Shown: piece by piece, positions 28,986 through 39,999 of the stretch
Position numbering within the stretch: position 1 is the first letter of the stretch
How the letters are laid out: each line of letters starts with the position of its first letter
Assembly (NCBI RefSeq): GCF_020085105.1
Contig: NC_058059.1
Location: 18,727,042-18,791,041 of the forward strand
DNA length: 64,000 nucleotides
Source of the DNA: Siniperca chuatsi
Taxonomy: Eukaryota > Chordata > Actinopteri > Centrarchiformes > Sinipercidae
Direction: 5' to 3'
Translations under genes and position numbers: made by a program
Notes under the pieces: generated by a model
What the model was told of the DNA's origin: nothing
The model's input: the letters and a program-made list of their open reading frames with translations, nothing else
The model's database searches: none

Positions 28986-31900
28986 CACACACACAAAACA
29001 CACATATACAGCATGAGTAAGCAGCAAATCAATAAAAGGTCATTTAAAATATTGGCGCCATCCTCTGCTCTAGAAGTCTCACTACAGGGATTTTGTTTTC
29101 AAATGCTTTAAAATGAATATAGTCTGTGTGCATCTGTTAGACAGGTGCGTAGGAAAATGAAGTCATGCAGAAGAGGGTAGTGAACCACACACTGTCAAAC
29201 TGAATGACTGATTGGTTGTTGCAGCCTGTGGCTCGAGTATAAAGAAGTTTTCATATTGTGAGTGTAATGCCTGACAAAGGGCTATAACCAAAAGTGTTGC
29301 TTCATTTCCTTTTTGCATTTTAACATTTCCTTATGACTGTAGATGTCAATTCTCCTTAAGATGATAGCTTATTAAATAAATTAAGCTAGTTAAACTACTG
29401 GCATCCTTTAAGGAAGTGTTTAAGTGTATAAGACTATACTGACTTGGTAATGACCCTCTGTATCTCTTTGTTCTCCTCCTCTCTGAGTTTCAGCAGAACC
29501 TGCTCCAGGATAGGAAGCTCCAAGTTCAGATACTGGGCTACCTGAGAGGGGAGGAGAGGAGAGGAGATGAGAGGAAGGGAGGAGAGGAGAGGAGAGGAGA
29601 GGAGAGGAGAGGAGAGCTGTTCTACGACTGCGAAAGTCGATCAGTCCTCGGCCCCCCTCTGACAAAGGTAAAAACAGCACAGTGGATCTAATCATGTGAA
29701 GTCTTTTTTGTATTTCCCTTACGAGTGTGTCTGGAGCTTCCAGGTTGTTAACAACCAAAGTTCTCCCCCTATAGGGCAGCTGGGGCTAGACCCACGTCCA
29801 CCGACACAATCGAGCACAGATTTTTTTCAACCAAACCCTCCCAGTTTTTACTCTGAAAATCATCATTACCCAGAAAATTACCCTTCATCCCCTCTCTGCT
29901 CAACTACAGCCCAGCTGGTTATGTTGGCTCCTCTATATTGCGCCACTCTAAGACCATCACCTTTTGACCTGTTGACCTTCGCAGAGGAAGCCTGTTCATA
30001 TAATGCCAATTTATGTTCAAGAATCTGAATATCATTTTGTCCAGTTATAAAAACTGTGACATCATAACCATTGCTGACAAGCTAACTGTATTTTTTTCCA
30101 TCTCAACCCTGCTGGTCAACCCTTTGAGGCCATGAGTTGAAGCCACGACGGCCTTACTCATCCGAGAACCATATGTAATGTTTTCATGACCGACCTGTTC
30201 TCCTACAGCCAAATAACTCTAATCCCATGTTTGATGGACATGGGAGGCAAACCCTCAGTGAAGCAATACGATTATACACTCTGCAACCGCTCACACACTC
30301 ACACGGTCCAACTCCCAGCATGCAGTGAGAGGAGAGGAGAAAGATGTAAATATGTGGTGTTTTATTTAATGTAACTTTGTAATACCTAATGTAAGCAAAC
30401 ATACATAATGCTGTAACTCTCAAGCTGATTTACACAGCTTTAATAAATTCATTGACTCTGACCTCTGATGCACTTAAAGATGTGTTGACGTCATTGGAGG
30501 TGAAATACAAGTAAAACAGGCCTTCATTTTCAATTACCGCCTGCAAGTTATTGTGTAACTATTTTGTAGATGCAGGGTACCAAGAATATATTAACTAGGT
30601 TCCCTATAAATACACATGAAGAAGTACAGGAAACAAGGAGTAACACATTTGTGTTTAGAGGGGACCTAAAACAAAAAAAAAGTTTTGAACTTTTTTAATT
30701 ACCCTGTAGGCCTACATATTGAATAATTACAATGTACAAACAGGATACCAGCAGACTTAACCTTTCACCACAGCTCCATTATGAAAAGGAGTCAAGCCAC
30801 ATGGCACTTACACTTAGTTAAAAAAACACAAAAAACTTTGTAATAAAGTTTAATATATCCTGTGAATACACTGTAATTACAGTGAAAAGGGGGTAAACAA
30901 TGGACCATTAACAGCCCAGTATATATAGTAGTAAACGTGACCTATAAAACTAAAAACAGTTATATTGTTATAGCTATAAAGGCACACCTTTCTTCCCAGG
31001 CCTAATATTTTGTTCCCCAGCAACAACAATAATGTAAAAGAAAAATATCAAAAACATTCAAATAATATTTATAATAAATGTTGACATTGCAGTTTCCCAA
31101 AGTTATTTTTTGTAAATATGTCATTCTAAAATAAATGATAAAAAGTAAAGAGTGTAAGTCCTCAGTAATTTAAAAATACTTGTAATGCATAGTAAACACA
31201 AAATTGTTAACCCTTATTTTCTTAGCCATTTGTCTTCTTCCCTTACACTTACACATAGCTACCCAAGTATTTTATTGATACCTTTTATGCACTAAAAAAT
31301 TGCACAGTAACTTGCAGACTGCATTGTAAAGTGTTCCCGTCTCTTCAAATATAAAGTATATGTGAAGATACTTCACATTTATGTGGCCACAAAATTAGAG
31401 ATGGACTTTAACTGATTCATTTAAATTGTGGTATGTCAGTATCATCAACGGCGCAAGAAAAATGTCCTGGTGTTTGATACTGAGGGACTGACTCCAATGC
31501 CTGACAAATACCATCAATATCATCCATAAACTCAAATGAAGCAGCAGTTAATAAAGTCATATTTTTCCAGTACTGGGTCGAGATATGCTTGATACATCAC
31601 TTGAAGTGTTTTGGTCTGGATTTTTTCTCTTATCCCCTCGGAAGGCGGGGCTAGAAAACTCACATCGTTGCTGACTTCCTCTTCGTCCATGTCCATCAAA
31701 AAGATCCTCATGATGTCATCAGAGGGACCCTGTAGTATGCGCTCCCATAGCGGCAGGTCTCTGTTACTGAGCTTCCTCTTTTCTGGACAACGCACACACA
31801 ACATGCTGTTTTACATTGTCTAAATATTTCTTTTGCTGTGTAATTCTGATATAACAGACGAACCATACCTCCACTCTGGTGAACACAGTACAGAGCAAAC

Positions 31901-34900
31901 TCCTGGGGATCGTTCTCTATCTGTCGGATGAACATACAAGAAAAATATAATAATATAAGCATCTATCATAAATCCTTGTTCTAATAGATTAACTGGTGAA
32001 ACGACTTTTCTTGCCCTAAAAAGATGTTGCATAGCCAAAAAGTAATCTTCCCCCAAATTATTAATATTTCTTGTATGTAGCTGTGTAACATACAATACAT
32101 TGAATAAGCAAACCTTTTTGCAAAATGAACCCCAATTGGGTGACCTCCAGTGATGGAAGAATCCTTTATTTTAGTAAAAGTACTAATACCACATTGTGAA
32201 AAGTAAAAGTCATGCATTAAAAACCTTACTTAAGTAAAAATTTGTAAGTATTTGCAGCAAAATTTACTTAAAGTATCAAAACTAAAAGTACAGAAAATGG
32301 TCTCTGTCAGTGTTTTACTTTTATATCTGATGTTTCTGGATTAATATTACTGCTGCATTAATGTGTATGTTGCATTTTACTGCAGTAGTTGTTGAAATAC
32401 TTTATAAGCCGTTGGGTAGTTTAATCTACAGCAATGACATAAACAAACATATGATCTATGAAATCAAATTCAAATTCACCAAATTTGGAGATACGTGGTT
32501 TTTGCTGGACAGGGTGGGTATGAAAAATTGTAATCTGAAAAGTAACTAAAGCTGTCAGACAAATGTAGTGGAGTAAAACGTACAGTATTTGTCTCTGAGA
32601 TGTAGTGGAGTAAAACGTACAGTATTTGTCTCTGAGATGTAGTGGAGTAGAAGTATAAAGTAGCATTTACTCTCGTAAAGTAAAAGTACCCTGAATTTGT
32701 ATTTAAGTACAGTGAGTAAAAATATTTAGTTGCATTCCACCACTGGTGACCTCTAAGTTATGTTGTGCTGATTAATCCTGTCAGAGCTTGTTTTGGAAAA
32801 ATGATCACCTCCCTGCAGCTTTCAGTGCTTAATACACACTGTGTAATTTTTTCATTTCATAAACAGTCAAATAAATATCACACATTACATACAGGGTTCA
32901 ATCCTGTGAATGTCTAATTATGAGAAAGTCAATCTGAGTGAGTTTAAACTAGATATAATCCTGATTTACTACACCACCACTGTGATTGATATTTGTGCCC
33001 TTATTTTTTTTTTTTTTTACATCACTGTGATTTCTCCTGCAGTTTGAAGAATGTGTACAAACGCTCACCTTGAACTTGTTTAGTAGCTGTTCAATGACCT
33101 GGTTTGTGGTCAACCTGCTGGAGATACGAACTTTAGTTGGGGTACCGAAGGACGGAGTGAAGATAGAGGTCTGTAGAAGACAATGAGAGACTGATGAGCT
33201 ACAGTACAGCTGGGAGTGAGGGAAAAGAGATACTTATGGAAAGGGAGGGGAGAGATGAGCTCGACAGGAAGAGAATTTTAAAAGAGAGATGAGGAAACCT
33301 ACCTTGTAGTTATAAAAGTGTCCATTGATAGAAAAGCGATGTTGCCTTTCTTTCTCTCTTTGCTCTGCTGACTTGCCCCTACCCCTCCTCCTCTTGACCA
33401 ATGAGGCGTCACTCATACAGCGAAACAGGTTGGACTCTGCCTCCAGCTCTGAGTTCTTCCGCCTCATAGGACGCAGCGTGGTCGTCTCATAAACAACTGG
33501 GCCTTTGGAGTGTGCAGAAACACACGCATAAAATGTCTCATATTCAACATTTGGTGTGAATAACACCAATATATTACATTATATACTATACTATACATTA
33601 TGTTTTCTTGTTTTGTGTTTGTGCAACCAAACAGCGAAATCAGTCATAATTTTGTAATCAGAATGAGGTTTGATTACAATCTATGAATTGATTGTGTGCC
33701 CTTGAAATAATCTACACAATATGCTGCAATGTAATTCAAAAGTGAGAACTTTGAAGATAGCATTGTTGTGGAAACATTATGGAGATACGGGAGGAAAATA
33801 AAAACCAGCCTGGTAAAGGATTGTTGACCACTGTGTCCTGTGCAGTCTCAGCCATCTCATCTATCTGGTGAAGGTCAACATATTCTCCCCATCGTGTCAT
33901 ACCCCTGCAGAGAAGAGAGGAAATGATCTCAGAGACTTAAAATTACAGATTACCTGCACGTAGAAATGAACATCAGTTACGTTTTACATACTTTAATCTT
34001 GAATCATGAAACATTAGATTCACACAACTGAACTTGAGGATACTCAGTCTTGCTCATGTGGAGAGCTGTACTACCTGGATTATGGGTTGTTCAGATGTCA
34101 GCATGACGCCTCTACTGTGGTCACTACACTTTACAGGTGGTCAATCAACAGTTACGTCGAATCCCAAAGCTCATTCTTGGGTTCTCCATGAGAGGGAATT
34201 TGAATAATAATGGCCGGTAATGTTGGCAAATACAAAATGAATTGCTCATTTATGACCACCTTTGTACCCCAATATCTGTAGAAAGGTGCTTTTGTTAGCC
34301 TTAACCTTTTAAAAGTCAACTGTTTAGGTATTACCTTGTCAAGGTTGGTTAATGAAAAGCTCCTAATATAACCTATCCCCTTTTAAACTGAATATATTAC
34401 CAATCCTACTGATCATAGATCATCATTTTTAGGCCAATATTTGTTGGTGTACTATTCTTTGTCCGGTTTTAAATGGTCAAACAAAGATGACGTAACATCA
34501 CGTTGCGACGATTCCATCTGCAAGAAGGATATCTGGCAAAAAGAGGTACGAGGCTCATCGGCAGATAAGCTTGGGCTTGTGAATGCAAAGGCTCCAAAGC
34601 TCTTCGCATTTTGCTCTGTGCTGTTGACATATTAGTAATATGGTGCAAAAGCTGAAAACAACCTCTTGTTTCCGAGCGGGCTGACAGGACTGGTGGGGTC
34701 AGATGAGATCGGAGGAGCAATGGGAATCAGCTGTTTATCGTCCTGTATTTTCAGCCTGATGGGTCTCCGCACTCCCCAGGAGATGTTCAGGAAGCCTTCC
34801 ACCACCACCTCTCCATCACCACCCTGTTACAGAGACAGACCCAGAGACACCTGTACGGTGTATAATTACAGTCGGACATTCAATTAACATACCACTTTAT

Positions 34901-35252
34901 GGCCCAAATTCAATGTAATAGCTGATAAATAAGAGTCCTAAAGATACAACTTTTGAGTACACTTTTCCTGAAATAACCATTTTTGCAAGAGGACAGAAGC
35001 TTGAAATATTATTATGACATACCTGGAAGTATCTGAGGTGCAGTTGAGTCTGGTCCTTTAGGAAGCAGTTGTAGGTTCTCAGCAGTGAGAAAAACTCTGC
35101 TCTGCAACACAATAACAATGAGTGACTAAATACAAAAATGCAAAAGCCAGCAGAGTCTCAGCTGCATATGAAGCGGCCCACCTGGACAGTGTCCTCCCGT
35201 CCCCTGCCTGGATCACTGGGAGACGAGCTGCTTCATTCATCTCTGTTTGCAT
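28841..35252 (-). CDS. rassf6: Ras association domain-containing protein 6
   Basis: Ten coding exons, minus strand: 35182-35252, 35023-35101, 34663-34823, 33810-33904, 33303-33502, 33069-33170, 31869-31920, 31664-31782, 29444-29541 and 28841-28916. They join in phase to 350 residues (human RASSF6 is about 370). The order is an N-terminal segment, a conserved GMTRWGEY motif (about 105-112), the RA domain (about 190-290, starting [10 protein letters not shown], with SGEKRKL and ERILQGPS inside) and the SARAH helix (about 294-345, [20 protein letters not shown]). RASSF6 binds Ras-type GTPases and Hippo kinases MST1/2 and acts in apoptosis control. GMTRWGE and the S(I/V)NGHFYN region separate it from RASSF2 and RASSF4. 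The first ATG (35250-35252) has a weak context; an ATG four codons on is better. The donor of the fourth exon is not a normal GT, and the 5-prime end has two possible forms (see findings). Confidence 0.92.
28917..28982. repeat. (CA)n microsatellite at the RASSF6 last-exon acceptor
   Basis: About thirty CA units on the plus strand. On the RASSF6 strand this is (TG)n ending directly in TGCCAG at the acceptor of the last coding exon (exon edge 28916). The usual pyrimidine tract is absent and the TG repeat stands in its place. Confidence 0.9.
29542..29617. repeat. GAGGA-type pentanucleotide repeat
   Basis: Imperfect and then perfect GAGGA units. On the RASSF6 strand the tract is CT-rich and lies directly before the acceptor of the SARAH exon, where it serves as the polypyrimidine tract. 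Confidence 0.85.
29635..29800 (-). mobile_element. Reverse-transcriptase fragment of an L1/Tx1-like LINE
   Basis: The minus strand reads [20 protein letters not shown], then [17 protein letters not shown] and [15 protein letters not shown]. The pattern Y-R-G-R-x-L-V-x-N-N-L followed by LPxSEGGxGLID(I/F)xSR is typical of Tx1/L1-clade LINE ORF2 proteins of fish and frogs. It lies in a RASSF6 intron on the same strand and runs into the GAGGA repeat. No flanking LINE sequence was recognised. Confidence 0.65.
32148..32745. mobile_element. hAT-type MITE in a RASSF6 intron, perfect 8-bp target duplication
   Basis: The element starts CAGTGATGGAAGAAT and ends ATTCCACCACTG, which reversed is CAGTGGTGGAAT. 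It is flanked by GTGACCTC at 32140-32147 and again at 32746-32753, a perfect 8-bp duplication. The interior is built of GTAAAAGTA-type motifs in both directions. It contains a 37-bp unit (from ATGTAGTGGAG) repeated in tandem at 32563 and 32600 with a partial third copy at 32637. No transposase remains. Confidence 0.92.
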
Positions 35253-35258
35253 CAACTA
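35182..35258 (-). other. rassf6: RASSF6 exon with the start codon and a tandem CAG-TAG acceptor
   Basis: The acceptor region reads CTGCAGTAGTTGATG on the minus strand. Two AG dinucleotides three bases apart (exon starting at 35258 or at 35255) form a NAGNAG acceptor. The choice decides what happens to the ATG in the upstream exon (35518-35529), as described in the findings. Confidence 0.6.
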
Positions 35259-35517
35259 CTGCAGAGAGAGAAACAAACGAAGAAATCATTCATTACAACA
35301 GCTTCTGTAATCACACCACAGACACTAGAGGCCGCCGACTTGTTGAATGGTACTTCAGCGTGCGCGTTACTGTTGTACATGTTCCTAAACAAAGACACCT
35401 GAGCAACATTATGTCAACATGGAGCAAGGAACTGCACAGAAAATTACCTACACCGCACTTGTGCAACCAACACGGTGTCCCTCCTTCCAAAAATAAACAA
35501 TATAATTAGAGTCTTAC

Positions 35518-35529
35518 CTTTTCTAACAT
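35518..35529 (-). other. rassf6: Possible 5-prime exon end of RASSF6 with ATG TTA GAA AAG and donor
   Basis: The minus strand reads GCCATGTTAGAAAAG|GTAAGA, with exon edge 35518. Joined to the next exon at 35258 it gives a four-codon upstream frame that stops at once (TAG). Joined at 35255 it extends RASSF6 in frame with MLEKL before the annotated Met. Use of this exon is inferred from sequence only. Confidence 0.4.
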
Positions 35530-35599
35530 GGCAAATCAGAGCTCTCTTCTTGATTCTGTTTCTTTGCCTCTGTCTTTCTTCTTTCTGTACTTTAAATAT

Positions 35600-35602
35600 C
35601 TC

Positions 35603-35637
<35 letters not shown>

Positions 35638-35690
35638 TGAAGTTTTTGTGTTATATTTATCCCTCGCTCTCTCTCTCTCTAGCCGTGCCT
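35600..35690. repeat. CT-rich low-complexity patch
   Basis: Two short (CT)n runs near 35609-35632 and 35665-35682 in a longer pyrimidine-rich block, upstream of RASSF6. The overlapping Arg/Glu-rich frames on the minus strand (35536-36012) come from this composition. Confidence 0.8.
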
Positions 35691-36194
35691 TCACTCTTTC
35701 ACTTTCTTTTTTTGTGCTTGTCTCCAAGAGATTTAATAACAGTACTCCACCCAGTAACCAGTGATGACAGTGTAGACCCAACCATTTGTTTATTCTTTGG
35801 TTGGAGACACTGAAGCTTGTGCCTGTGAGCAGAGATTGTTGGAATATCCACGTGGCTTCTCTTTGTTTTAATTTATCTCTCCATTCTTTTTCTCCTTCTG
35901 TTCTTCTGAATGACACAGCAGTCTCTTTGTCCCTTTCTTTCACTCTTTCCACCTCTCCCTGTCTCAGCCTGTTTGCTGTTAAGAAATATCTCAGGTATTC
36001 AGCAGTTGTCATCCCAGCAGCCCCACCACTCCCCGTTCTGACTGACAGTTCACTCTTGTACAGAGGGACGAACCATTTTACACCAGCAACGACAAAATTT
36101 AAAGGTGCAGTACGAAACTTTGCATGCGTTGTTTATAGGAAAATGTAGGAAATCCCACATCACAATCTAAAACTAACATGGCTGTACTGATCTC

Positions 36195-36470
36195 TTTCAA
36201 AACGCACATGTGAAATGTGTGTTTCCACATGGGAAATATTACATGTGAAATGTCCAAAAACGGCATGTGTCTATATGTGAATTTATCAAATATGATTTGT
36301 CACATGCGGTATTACATGTGAAATGTGTAGTTTCACATGTGATGTTTTACATTTCACATGTTAAATATCTAAAAAAAAAAAAAATCATCTGAATTTATTA
36401 CATGTGAAATGGCATTCCACATATGATACGCATGTCAAACGTGTTTCACATTTGATTCTTATGTGCTTTT
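36195..36470. repeat. Cluster of CACATGTG-type palindromes
   Basis: In about 270 bp there are many copies of TTTCACATGTGAAA-like half or full palindromes (near 36207, 36240, 36314, 36336, 36352, 36400 and others) with a poly-A run at 36371. It may be a small repeat element or a local expansion. No coding content. Confidence 0.55.
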
Positions 36471-36474
36471 TATT

Positions 36475-38898
36475 CTGATGGATAACATGTTCTTTCTAAC
36501 ATGACTGCAAGTTATAAGTTATAAATTAGATGTTCAGAATTAAAAAGTGTCAATATTACATAAAACACAAAAGCGCATAATAAATATTGTTTAAATGTAC
36601 GCGATCAGTATAAACAAAAAATTATTATTATAATTAAATAAGTACCCATAAGTACCCACAGGGTGGGTGTATATTCTATGGACGGGCCAGCAGTGAATAG
36701 GTTGTGACAACTAAGATGAAGCACAGTGAAGTTTTACTTTAGCAAAAAGTTTTACTTTAGCAAAAACAGTTATTGCTGTCTGTCAGACAGCAACAACTGT
36801 AGAAGGAAGAGCTGCATTATTTTGTTTATTTCCTGTTTAGCTGAGGGAGAGGAAGGCGGGACTAAAATACACTTTACTGACTCAAGGCCTTGTGTTTCTA
36901 CCTGTACAAAGCAAATAACAAAGGTAGAGTTATGAGTGAGACGGAGTGATGAGTGAGCTTCAATTCAGATAGGAATCTTTAACTTACCCTCTTAAATTGA
37001 GCGTGTAATAATTGGAATATGTTGATAAACAGAGGTCAGTCTGTGCATGATGCATGTCTGAGGAACACTTAAATCTGCCATTTCTTTTTCTGGATCAGGG
37101 ATCCATGAGCACCTGGCCAGGTGCAGGACTCTAAACCACAGCACTCAATTACCGTCTACTGCTTTGGAGCTGCTCACTTGCTCATTTGTAAATCCGGGTT
37201 GTACACAGTGACTCCCAGGTGTGCATGTTTGTGTCTGAACAGACATTTCCGGTGAAGGGCAGATGCAGTTTAGCAAAAGTTTAAGAAAGGTTAATAAAAG
37301 CCTCATGACTGTGTGTCTTTCAAGCCTCAACATGTTGATTTTAAGATCCCTTGGAGATACATCCAAACTGTGTGTGTTTGTGTCAAGTCAAGTCAAGTCA
37401 GTTTTATGTGTGTGTCCATATGTGTGTGCGCGCGTGTTTGATTTGTGAATCACATGCATGTCAAAAGTCAAAGCAAAGCCACCAGTAAAGGAGAAGTACT
37501 GACAAATGGTCAACATTGCAACGTCAATAATGTGTCAATATTGTAAAGTTCATAAGTCCAACACAGGGACTGTTCAATTAGCAGCAGCAGTCTTTTAACC
37601 TGAGCTCAAAGGAAGACAACTGCTCTGAGCCTGGAAGCCAAAAGATTCCAGGCTCCTCTTCAGTGATCCATAGTGGATTGTTCCACTTTACTTCTAGTGA
37701 GGTATTGCTACGTGTGTTTAAGTTAAGGTTTTATTGCAGTAGTGTCAGCTGCTGCTGGAGAAGTGAAGACTTTAGTGAATCAAAGCAACTGGTGGCAATG
37801 ATGAAAGAAGACAAAAAGTCTACACCGTGAGCTCATGAAGCTTACTAGAAAACCTTCTATAATTACCACCAGTGGGTTCAAATGTAGAGCAATACATTTC
37901 AAACGCAGGTGATGCAAGATGCTATAACTTGCCATTTATAGATTATTAGATAGATGTTAAACACAGGCCATTGTAAGCCTGAAAGATTGATTTAACTGCA
38001 TGAGAATTTAGCCGTAGAAGTATGCACGTTGTCATAATGAATTTCTCTAGCAAAGCCAAAAGAGTACTCTCATGTGGAGGGTGGAGCAGAGGGTGCAGCG
38101 TATGTACACAATAAGATACAAGCTTTTTTATAGTAAAACTGTAGCCAGCGGGAAAAAGCCAATGACACACCCAGCTTCTCCCTGTATTGTCTTCCTGTGT
38201 GTGACTCTCCCGGTCTCTCTCTCTCTCTCCTCTCTGTCTTTCTCTTTCTCCCTTACTCCACTCCTTTCTCCCTTTGTACTGTATTCTAATATGGGACTAT
38301 TTCTCACTGACATGCACAGATATGACCTAAAGTAAACTATGTAATGTTAGTACAGCGCCCCCTGTTGAAACTCTGTCCCCCCATGTTTTACATGTTTTTA
38401 GTAAGTTTTAACTATCATACTTTTTTACATGAAATGTCTCCAGGTTTTAATCAAAATGAAATACCCATTTAAACTATGCAGAATCCATGTACTTATTAAC
38501 TATTAGACCATGGGTACATTCAGGTAAATTCTGTATTAATGAATGTTGTTGTTAGCTAAAAGTAGCACTGTTTGGTTCTTTTACTTTCACACTTAAACAA
38601 ACTGAAGCATAAAATAAACATGATCAAACATACATTCACTCCTACCTGGCCAGTCTTTCAATCTCCACACAAATGAAGCTGGATCACTCCATGTTTGAGG
38701 TCTTGTACCTTGTATGTGTGTTTATGTGTGTATTTGTGTGTGTGTTCATAGGTCCAGAGTACAGTGCATGTGGTAGGAGGTGAGCTTGTGTAGCACGCTG
38801 CAGCAGCTGGTTAATTATTGCAGGACAAGTTGAGACAGTGTTGGGAGGGAGGGGCTGACACCAGATGCTTTGTGTGTGTATGAGTGTGTGTGTGTGTG

Positions 38899-38945
<47 letters not shown>

Positions 38946-39325
38946 TAACCAGTAGATTGACAGTTTGCATTTTAACCAATTGTAAGAATATTATGTGGAT
39001 TGTAATTGTGTGCATGTGTAGAAGGTCCTAATTAAATACTGAAATATAGTAATTGAAATGATGTAGAAACTATGGTTATATAAAACTTAGACATTTAGAA
39101 AACGTTCGGTTTTCAACCACACTTGGTAGTGTAGTATTAACCTAGATTGCAAATTAAATCTTTGCTCACTAAATACGGCTTTCTGACACTGGGAGGCCAC
39201 CAGCAGCAGCAGTGAATAGACAGCATACAGTTGATCCTAGCAGATGACAGCTGCATGTTCATAAGGTAGGACAAAGAGAACAATAATCCAGGAGGGCTTT
39301 CTTTCCTATTTTCCTTCTAGATGTG
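36475..39325. other. Intergenic, mostly featureless
   Basis: No exon was recognised. There is a tandem duplication of AAGTTTTACTTTAGCAAAA near 36730-36766, and a (GA)n run at 38906-38942 preceded by (TG)n. Confidence 0.5.
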
Positions 39326-39990
39326 ACCTTTGGGTCAAATATTTGAAAGGCATCATAGTAGTTTCCATTTTTATGCAGACGATTCTCAGATCTAATTCTC
39401 CTTCGAATATGGAACTACAAGCAAACTACAGGTCTGTCTTACAGAAGTTAAAAACTGTTTTTCTCAGCTTCCTTCAGTTAAACTCCAATAAATCGTTTAT
39501 TATTAATGAAGTTATTATCATAGGTTCAGACGCGCAAGTTCAAATTTCAAGTCAAATGTCTACGCACTCAGGGGCCTTGCCTTCAAACCCTTAAGCCTCA
39601 TTGCAGAAATGTTGGTGTTGATGGAAAGGCTTAATTTTGATCGCCATGTGAACTCGGCTGTCCAATCCTGCTTCCTACGTCTTCAAAATTTCCAATCCAA
39701 TTTCCAATCTTTTATCTGCAAAGCAGTTATTTTAATAATCACATATAAGTCATGTATGGGATTGGCTTCTGACTACATTTCTGACTTGCTAACCCCATGT
39801 AAGCCTGAGTGCAGCCTGAGATCCTCTGGTAGGTGTCTATTAGTAGTTCCCAAGTCAAGGCTAAAAACCAGAGGAGACCAGGCCCCTTGACTGTGGAGCG
39901 ACCTGCCAGAGGAGATCAGGCAAGCTAGTTTTTCATAATCATTTAAATCTCTCCTAAAAACACATTATTTCAGAATAGCATTGTCTTAAA
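39326..39990 (+). mobile_element. Decayed LINE reverse-transcriptase fragment (L2/CR1/Rex1-like)
   Basis: The catalytic box reads FYADDSQ at 39369-39389. It is followed by frames with FLQLNSNKSF, LNFDRHVNSAVQSCFLRLQN, GLASDYISDLLTPCKPE, CSLRSSGRCLLVVPKSRLKT and RGDQAP. The order (YADD, LNxxKT-like, SFxxHV, L-R-S-S-G, RLKTRGD) is that of L2/CR1/Rex1 LINE ORF2. Frameshifts and stops separate the pieces, and the region between SFxxHV and GLAS is shortened, so it is inactive. Confidence 0.8.
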
Positions 39991-39999
39991 TGGTTTTAT

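Noticed and set aside
29420-29758. A single 112-residue minus-strand protein
   Set aside because: The frame joins three unrelated things: a LINE fragment, a simple repeat and a RASSF6 exon read in the wrong frame.
35536-36012. 158-residue Arg/Glu-rich minus-strand frame upstream of RASSF6
   Set aside because: It arises from a pyrimidine-rich patch on the plus strand, and it does not join RASSF6 exons in phase.
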